Part shown: positions 58,838 through 64,000 of the stretch, piece by piece
Layout of the letters: every line of letters begins with the position of its first letter
How positions within the stretch are numbered: position 1 is the first letter of the stretch
Assembly: GCA_018398805.1 (NCBI GenBank)
Contig: JAGFBZ010000564.1
Span: 171,803-235,802 of the forward strand
Origin: Hirundichthys speculiger
Lineage: Eukaryota > Chordata > Actinopteri > Beloniformes > Exocoetidae
DNA: 64,000 nucleotides
Direction of reading: 5' to 3'
Notes under the pieces: generated by a model
What the model saw: the letters and a program-made list of their open reading frames with translations, nothing else
What the model was told of the DNA's origin: nothing
Database searches by the model: none
Program-made: the position numbers and the translations under genes

Positions 58838-59547
58838 CAGTGCTTTAAGTGGAAAAAAATAAGTGCCGGTACTCCCCTTATTCAACTGATGTCAGGTAAA
58901 TTAGGCGGTGGGTAACAGCAGATGATTAAGTGATATATTTAAATACTAGGACATGATACTGATTTTTAAAAAGAAAACTGTTCTATTGAATTTTCCAAAC
59001 AAATTATGTGTACACAAGGGAGGTCTTCAAGGGGGTGGCCCTCAGGTAGCATAGAGGCTGATGCACAACCGAACTAACTGGCACCTAGAGTTCCCTGTGG
59101 ACAGAAACATGAGAGACATACATAGATAAAATATGGAGACAAGGCATAGAGAAAATTGGGGAAGTGAGACCTACATAATGTTTCACATAATGGTTATGTG
59201 AACGTGAACCTACAGAGTTGGCAGTTTGATTTACCGATGATGCACCCGGTAAATCAAACTGCCAACTCTGTTTACAATCAACGCCCGCGAGATCTCTTCT
59301 TCTCCGCGTTCTTTCTATTGCTTTCTGGCACACTCGACTCGCGAGACCTCACGAGTGAACGTCTCCCGAGGGGCAGTGGTGTTGTCATGGCGACACCACT
59401 GTATAACCAAATCGCAAGGAGAGAAACAGAGTACTATGAGCTCATGAGAAGTCCCGGTACGCCGTGAAAAGTCCCGGTACACCAGAGACTAATATTGAGA
59501 AGTGCGGGTACTCCGTACCGGTGCGTACCGGCCCACTTACAGCACTG
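58838..59547. mobile_element. hAT MITE upstream of the single-exon gene (710 bp)
   Basis: Termini CAGTGCTTTAAGTGG and, reversed, CAGTGCTGTAAGTGG. A perfect 8-bp duplication ATCATATC at 58830-58837 and 59548-59555. It contains a 23-bp perfect hairpin. The right duplication abuts the first CRE at 59556. Confidence 0.95.
59214..59269. repeat. perfect 23-bp inverted repeat
   Basis: Arms 59214-59236 (AGAGTTGGCAGTTTGATTTA...) and 59247-59269 are exact complements around a 10-base loop. Could fold as a stable hairpin in RNA or DNA. Confidence 0.95.
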
Positions 59548-59555
59548 ATCATATC

Positions 59556-59706
59556 TGACGTCACACGTCATCGGAGGGAACCGAAATTTGATCACGTGGG
59601 AATTTTATGTCATTGTCTGAGCGGTGGATCTGCGCGTGCGTGCGCAGCGTTCGGTTTGTGGTGATGACGTCACCGATCTTTATGACGTCACAACCATACT
59701 TATACA
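59556..59706 (+). promoter_or_regulatory. promoter with three consensus CREs
   Basis: TGACGTCA occurs three times: 59556-59563, 59665-59672 and 59683-59690, the full palindromic site of CREB/ATF factors. A CACGTG E-box lies at 59593-59598 and a weak TATA-like TTATACA at 59700-59706. They end about 95 bp before the ATG of the single-exon gene, suggesting cAMP- or stress-responsive transcription. Function is inferred. Confidence 0.7.
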
Positions 59707-59800
59707 CAGTTTGCAGGTTGAAGTCATATCAGACACATCAACTCCACTGACTACCAGACTGTTTTTCACCAGGATTAAGAGAAATCTAAATATTTTCTAC

Positions 59801-60637
59801 ATGGGCTGCAGATCATCAAAAGTTGAAGACTGTGAAAAGACTGAAACAGAAAAGCCAAGCATGATCAGTGAACCATCACAGGACTGTTTGGTATGTGGGC
59901 CGAATCACCTGAAGACTGACCACAGGTGCCAACAGCTCACTGATTCACAAAACACACAGGAAAGAATTCAGAGGGACATTTGTCTTGCAGAAATGAGGAC
60001 TGTCACAGAGGACGCTGTTACAAAGCTGAGACAGAGAGTTCAGCTGAAAAATAACAAAGATCCAACAGAAGAAGATATTCATCTCAAACAGATCTGTAGA
60101 ACAATGGAGCATACGTTCGATCTGTTAAAAAACAAGATGCATGCACAAGAACCAGTGTCCCAACCTCTGACTACTGATAAAGGCATCAAAAAAGAAAATA
60201 ATAAGGACGAAGAACCAGAGTACATTGATAGTACATCATCTAAATTTGTGACTCTGTCCAAGAAGTTCTCCACAGCTTTACTGCTGAGGTTTCTGTCAAA
60301 AACTTCAAAAAGAAAAAACCCAATTTATCTAGAAAATACTCAGGACATATGGAGACGTCTGTCACACTTGGTGCTGGCCAAAGTGGTGACTGGTGACCGT
60401 GATTTCATGATCATTGAAGACAACATCAATGATATCACCAAGGCCATGATCAGAGACCTCCTCAGAATATTTGTTACACCAGAAAATCTGCTGCGGGCAG
60501 CAATGGCAGCAGATGACCCAATTTTTGATCAGGCCGTCATTAATTTTCTTAGACGGGAGATTGATGCCAGAAAACCGAAGAAGGGAAGACTGGCCAGGTG
60601 TTTTGGGGCGATAGGAAGAGTCTTTTGTTGTTTGTAA
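59801..60637 (+). CDS. unrecognised single-exon gene, 278-aa protein with lipidation signals at both ends
   Basis: I do not recognise the family. The frame is open from 59624, but that first codon is GTG; the first ATG is 59801, giving MGCRSSK. Gly2, Ser6 and Lys7 fit the N-myristoylation pattern MGxxxS, and Cys3 could be palmitoylated as in Src-type proteins. The C-terminus is basic (RKPKKGRLAR, 257-266) and ends CFGAIGRVFCCL, with Cys267, Cys276 and Cys277 available for acylation. The protein is therefore probably held at a membrane by both ends. Residues 29-43 hold C-x2-C-x3-H-x4-H-x-C, a possible metal site. The middle (50-165) is charged and helical-looking; 165-255 is a more hydrophobic helical region (SHLVLAKVVTG, AMIRDLLRIFVTPENLL). 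No intron, transposase or viral motif is seen. It could be a host intronless gene or a retrocopy. No canonical AATAAA was seen soon after the stop. Protein-coding status is likely because the frame is long and both ends carry coherent signals. Confidence 0.65.
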   Translation: MGCRSSKVEDCEKTETEKPSMISEPSQDCLVCGPNHLKTDHRCQQLTDSQNTQERIQRDICLAEMRTVTEDAVTKLRQRVQLKNNKDPTEEDIHLKQICRTMEHTFDLLKNKMHAQEPVSQPLTTDKGIKKENNKDEEPEYIDSTSSKFVTLSKKFSTALLLRFLSKTSKRKNPIYLENTQDIWRRLSHLVLAKVVTGDRDFMIIEDNINDITKAMIRDLLRIFVTPENLLRAAMAADDPIFDQAVINFLRREIDARKPKKGRLARCFGAIGRVFCCL

Positions 60638-60767
60638 TTTAATATACCTTTGACAGGTTGATTTAGCGTCCTTACAGGTTTTCTCCGGGTGCTCCGAGTT
60701 AACCACAAAAAAATCTAAACAAATCATGACAACTTCACTCTGATTACAGATATCAGGGCTGCCCTCC

Positions 60768-61560
60768 ATTTCCCTGATTAATCACGATTAATCGCATTGT
60801 ATCAAGGAGTCAAATAATGAATTCAAAAGTAGTGTAAAGTGCATTTTTATTTAAATGTTCTGCTGCCATATGAACTAAAGTGCCATAACATTTGTTGTTC
60901 AAACACTTTTAACATCAGCACTTGTCAGTAACACATATTTAGTGTTAATCTCATCTTTAAAAAAGTCAAATAAAATAAAGCTTATTGCCACTGCCAGGGC
61001 ATTAATGTCATCCTGTTTGTTTAAAGAATAAAAAAGGTCTACCAACAAAATACAACAAAATGATTGTGTCTCAGCACAATCAGAACATTAAAACAGGTAA
61101 TTTCTGAGGTAACAGCAGAAACTTTTAACGGAGAGTTCAACTTGTCAGTTGTTACAAATAACCTTGTTTCTGTTGAATCCTCCGTCTGGGAGAACTTTAA
61201 AATGAAAATGTCCATGTTAGAGTTCAGTAACTTTATCAATCCGTGTATCATTTGTTCTTTCCATTTTCAATTGTCAATCAAAAATTAAAAAAAATAATAA
61301 AATGTGACATTTTATTATGTTTCTCATTTTTTAATCTAACTCAAAAAAATTAAAAAAAAAAAACTGTTTTTTTTTTTTAATATTTCAACTTTAGACGGGC
61401 CAGGCAACTGAATTTGTTTTAAAATCGAGGACTGGACTTTCTGTTGTCATTACACATCTGTGCCACTAGATGTAGCTGCACTGCAGTAACCAGCTAGAGA
61501 ACAGCAGGACAGTGAACACATGGAGCAGATCTGATGGAACATGGAGGAATGACGCCAAAG
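60768..61560. mobile_element. inverted, diverged copy of the 7977-9572 transposon
   Basis: Reads as the reverse complement of about 8240-9530: GATTAATCACGATTAATCGC, TTAAATGTTCTGCTGCCATA, and the stretch around 61064-61288. It lacks the terminal AGGGCTGGGCAA on at least the left, and has no insertion where the 7977 copy carries the 468-bp MITE. Confidence 0.85.
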
Positions 61561-61609
61561 TTTTGTTGCAGTCCAGATTTTTTTTTTTTAGACAGAATTG
61601 TTAATATTA

Positions 61610-61835
61610 CCCCTCCTTGAATCGCTATCGTGGTGGAGGGGTTTACGTGCCTGAATGATCCCAGTAGATCCAGTATGTTGTTGGGAGCTGCTGCTTCTGA
61701 TCGGGTCTCCCAAGGAAACTGTTCTGGGGAACCGGCCCGACTAAGAGCCATTCATGAGGATACAAATGGAGAGGAAAAATTAAGGAACTTCATCTCCCTG
61801 ACCCCGACACAGGTTACCAGAGCTAAACACTAATT
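61610..61835 (+). mobile_element. possible LINE 5' or leader fragment
   Basis: TTGAATCGCTATCGTGGTGG followed by GTGCCTGAATGATCCCAGTA resembles a leader found in non-LTR elements of fish and invertebrates. Short, non-coding, and of uncertain clade. Confidence 0.35.
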
Positions 61836-63185
61836 TATATTAAATAAAGCTAGTCTTTAGTAAGTCTACTTAAATGTGTTATTTTGAGACACCATGAATA
61901 TGGACTCAAACGGGCTTTTAGCACACGATCTCTGAAACCTGCAAATAATTCAATTCCATTTCATATAATACTTGAACACTCCTTTGAGGCACCTTTTAGT
62001 GCATCTTTAATAGTTAGAAAATATAATTACAAGCTATTTGAATTATGGTAGAAATACATAAACCATATATTTGGAACATAATTCTGTCAGTTGTTCTCTT
62101 ACCAAGATTAAAATCTTAGATCTAGAAATATAAGATTCTTTATTTTATTTTATATATAGTGTAATGCCAAGAATTTAGGATCTTCTTGGTTGTAAGAATT
62201 ATTAATTTCTGTGCCCTGGTGAGGCAATCTATTTAGCTGTGAAGTAAGGCACTGACAACGACGGAGGTGCAAAACGGAGGTTTATTCTCCAAGGCTGCAG
62301 CCAAAAATCACAGAGCACTTCACAGCATCGGGATTCTTCAGAAGAATGCCAAGATTAACGGGGGACAGTTCATTCCATACAGTTCAGCATGAGATGGAAA
62401 ATTACAGCAACCCATAACCTTGTAAATCTGGTGATCTGTCTAGACATGAACTCAGCAACTAGATAAGGACAACAATCCCTGTGACCTAAAGACAGCAGGT
62501 TTGAGGATGAGAAGTCAAGGCCCCAGAGCAGTTGAGGCCCGTTAAGCTGCAGATTCATTTTTCGGCTCTACATATAGTTTATATATAGTTTACTTATTGG
62601 GTACATGTATACTCTTAAATTTATCACCAACATGTTTTTTATACCTTAATTAGCCTAAAAATCATCATTTTAGTAAGTTACTGTTGAATCAAGCATTAAT
62701 AATCAGACTCGCAGCTTTTAACTTTCACAATAAAAATCTTGATTCAAGTAACCACAAAAACACTCTCCTAAAATTAATATCCACTTTAATTTATGGCTTC
62801 ACTTTCTTGTTCCTGGGTCTTAATTTTTTTTTTCAGGGACTGAGAATTCAGGATTATTTCTTAATTTTCAGAGTGTTTACCTTGTTACTCTGCTGTAGTA
62901 AGTCTGTTTTTGAATGATTTGATCTAAAATTACATTTTTCTTCCCACTTATTTCAAACCCTTAAACAACGACCAGATGTAAACTGGAAACAAGATTTCTT
63001 ATCTAGTAAAACATCTTGCTGCATGGAACGATAGTTTCATTCATCTTGAGTAACTGTCACTTTGAATTTAATCTTTATTTCTTGAATTTTAGCTTGTGTA
63101 TTAATAATGTAATATTATATATACACTCTTATGTGTGAAGTAATGCACCTAAAAATATGTGCACAAACTTTGTTCATGTTTGAGA
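61836..63185. other. intergenic, nothing assigned
   Basis: AT-rich; a more GC-balanced block at 62215-62570 looks like an unclassified repeat, but no termini or coding motifs were found. Confidence 0.4.
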
Positions 63186-63656
63186 CTGGAACTATGAAAA
63201 CACTGGATTGAACACTTTATCCTCTCAGCAGAGCATCTACCATGGCAGAGCTGATTCCTCAAAGACCCCACCCACCCACAACATGGACTGTTTACACTTC
63301 TGCCCTCAGGCTGGAGGTACAGAAGTGCAAAATGTAGAACCTCCAGGCTAAGAAACTCTTTCTGCCATCAGACTCCTGAACAGCTGACAGGAATCACAAA
63401 CAATGTCTACGTCACCACTGCACATTAGCACACAACAACCTGCATAACTTGCACATGTAAATAGCAAACACTCTGTACATACCAGATATACATTTCTGCT
63501 CTGCCTTTGTATTTCTATATTTATTGCATTTTTATATTATACTTTTTATATTTTACTATTGACATTTGTGTGGACAGCAAAACAAGAACTTCATTGCACA
63601 GAGAACTTGTTTCAACGTGCATATGACAATAAACACTTTGAATCTTTGAATCTTGG
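63186..63656 (+). mobile_element. LINE 3' end (CR1/L2/Rex1-like)
   Basis: TTCTGCCCTCAGGCTGGAGG, AACTCTTTCTGCCATCAGAC and CTCCTGAACAGCTGA follow the pattern SGRRYR...RTSR..NSF.P.AIRLLN at the end of CR1-group ORF2, with stops. It ends in TGACAATAAACACTTTGAAT and a short CTTTGAAT direct repeat, a typical tail for these elements. Confidence 0.7.
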
Positions 63657-64000
63657 ATGGTTCCTTTTCCTGCTTGTTTACAGGCTAGCTTTAACTATGG
63701 ACTGTATAAGAAGAACTGAACAAACCCTCTGTGATGTCACCTATAGCTTATCTGAAGGGGGTTTCTGAAGCTCCTTTTTTCTTGTACCACACAGCACCAT
63801 GTTGTAAAAGGACAGAATGAGCAGGACTGAGACACCGGCTGGACCATGGCCACCTTATGTTTTACCACAGTTAGCTATTTTAGCTGAGCTGGATTAGTTT
63901 ATGCAAACCTATAGTTCTTATTAATGTTATATTATGTTCACGTTGATTTAAATCTCTCCAAACATCCTCATTTCAAGCGTCGTTACTGAAACAACATCCA
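63657..64000. other. repeat-like flank
   Basis: AACTATGGACTGTATAAGAA followed by CTGTGATGTCACC resembles a widespread short interspersed fish repeat, but no box A/B promoter or tail was identified. No gene. Confidence 0.3.

Noticed and set aside
59624..59800. N-terminal extension of the single-exon protein to 337 residues
   Set aside because: The upstream frame starts with GTG, overlaps the CRE promoter, and has no ATG before 59801; MGC at 59801 fits a myristoylated start.

Overview
This is a stretch of vertebrate nuclear DNA, almost certainly from a ray-finned (teleost) fish. The evidence is intron-rich genes with GT-AG junctions, a GPI mannosyltransferase I gene, a tandem pair of clade-B (leukocyte elastase inhibitor-like) serpins of the fish type, and a dense load of hAT, Tc1/mariner, Ty3/gypsy, Penelope-like and LINE sequences typical of fish. 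The species cannot be told from the sequence alone.

Layout. 1-575: tail of a hAT transposon with a BED-finger fragment. 576-5077: intergenic, with a 757-bp hAT element containing a long TA microsatellite. 5078-14504 (minus): an apparently intact eight-exon PIGM gene of 412 codons, with several transposons in its introns and an ETS-type site just upstream. 14800-15705: minus-strand Penelope-like GIY-YIG remnant split by a hAT MITE. 16584-29427 (minus): serpin copy A, ten exons, reading frame open until a 1-nt insertion near the C-terminus. 29430-33670: spacer with a Tc1 relic, an orphan fragment of serpin intron 2 (trace of a third copy) and a LINE-1 fragment. 33675-54225 (minus): serpin copy B, a close paralogue of A along exons and introns, carrying several frame-breaking lesions and a 7.6-kb Ty3/gypsy element in intron 1. 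54226-58837: repeats and AT- or G-rich sequence. 58838-59547: hAT MITE. 59556-60637 (plus): an unrecognised single-exon gene for a 278-residue protein with acylation signals at both ends, preceded by three perfect cAMP-response elements. 60640-64000: more repeat remnants (copy of a TGGGC-type DNA transposon, LINE 3' ends).

How the parts relate. The two serpin copies are a natural experiment: each insertion in one copy can be checked against the empty site in the other. This shows directly that the gypsy element (4-bp ATAT duplication) and the hAT at 23704-24794 arrived after the duplication, or were lost from the other copy. The promoters have also diverged: copy A has a TATA box, copy B has lost it and carries a threefold 53-bp repeat instead. 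PIGM acts in GPI-anchor synthesis at the ER and has no evident functional link to the serpins. The best candidate for something undescribed is the CRE-driven intronless gene near 60 kb.
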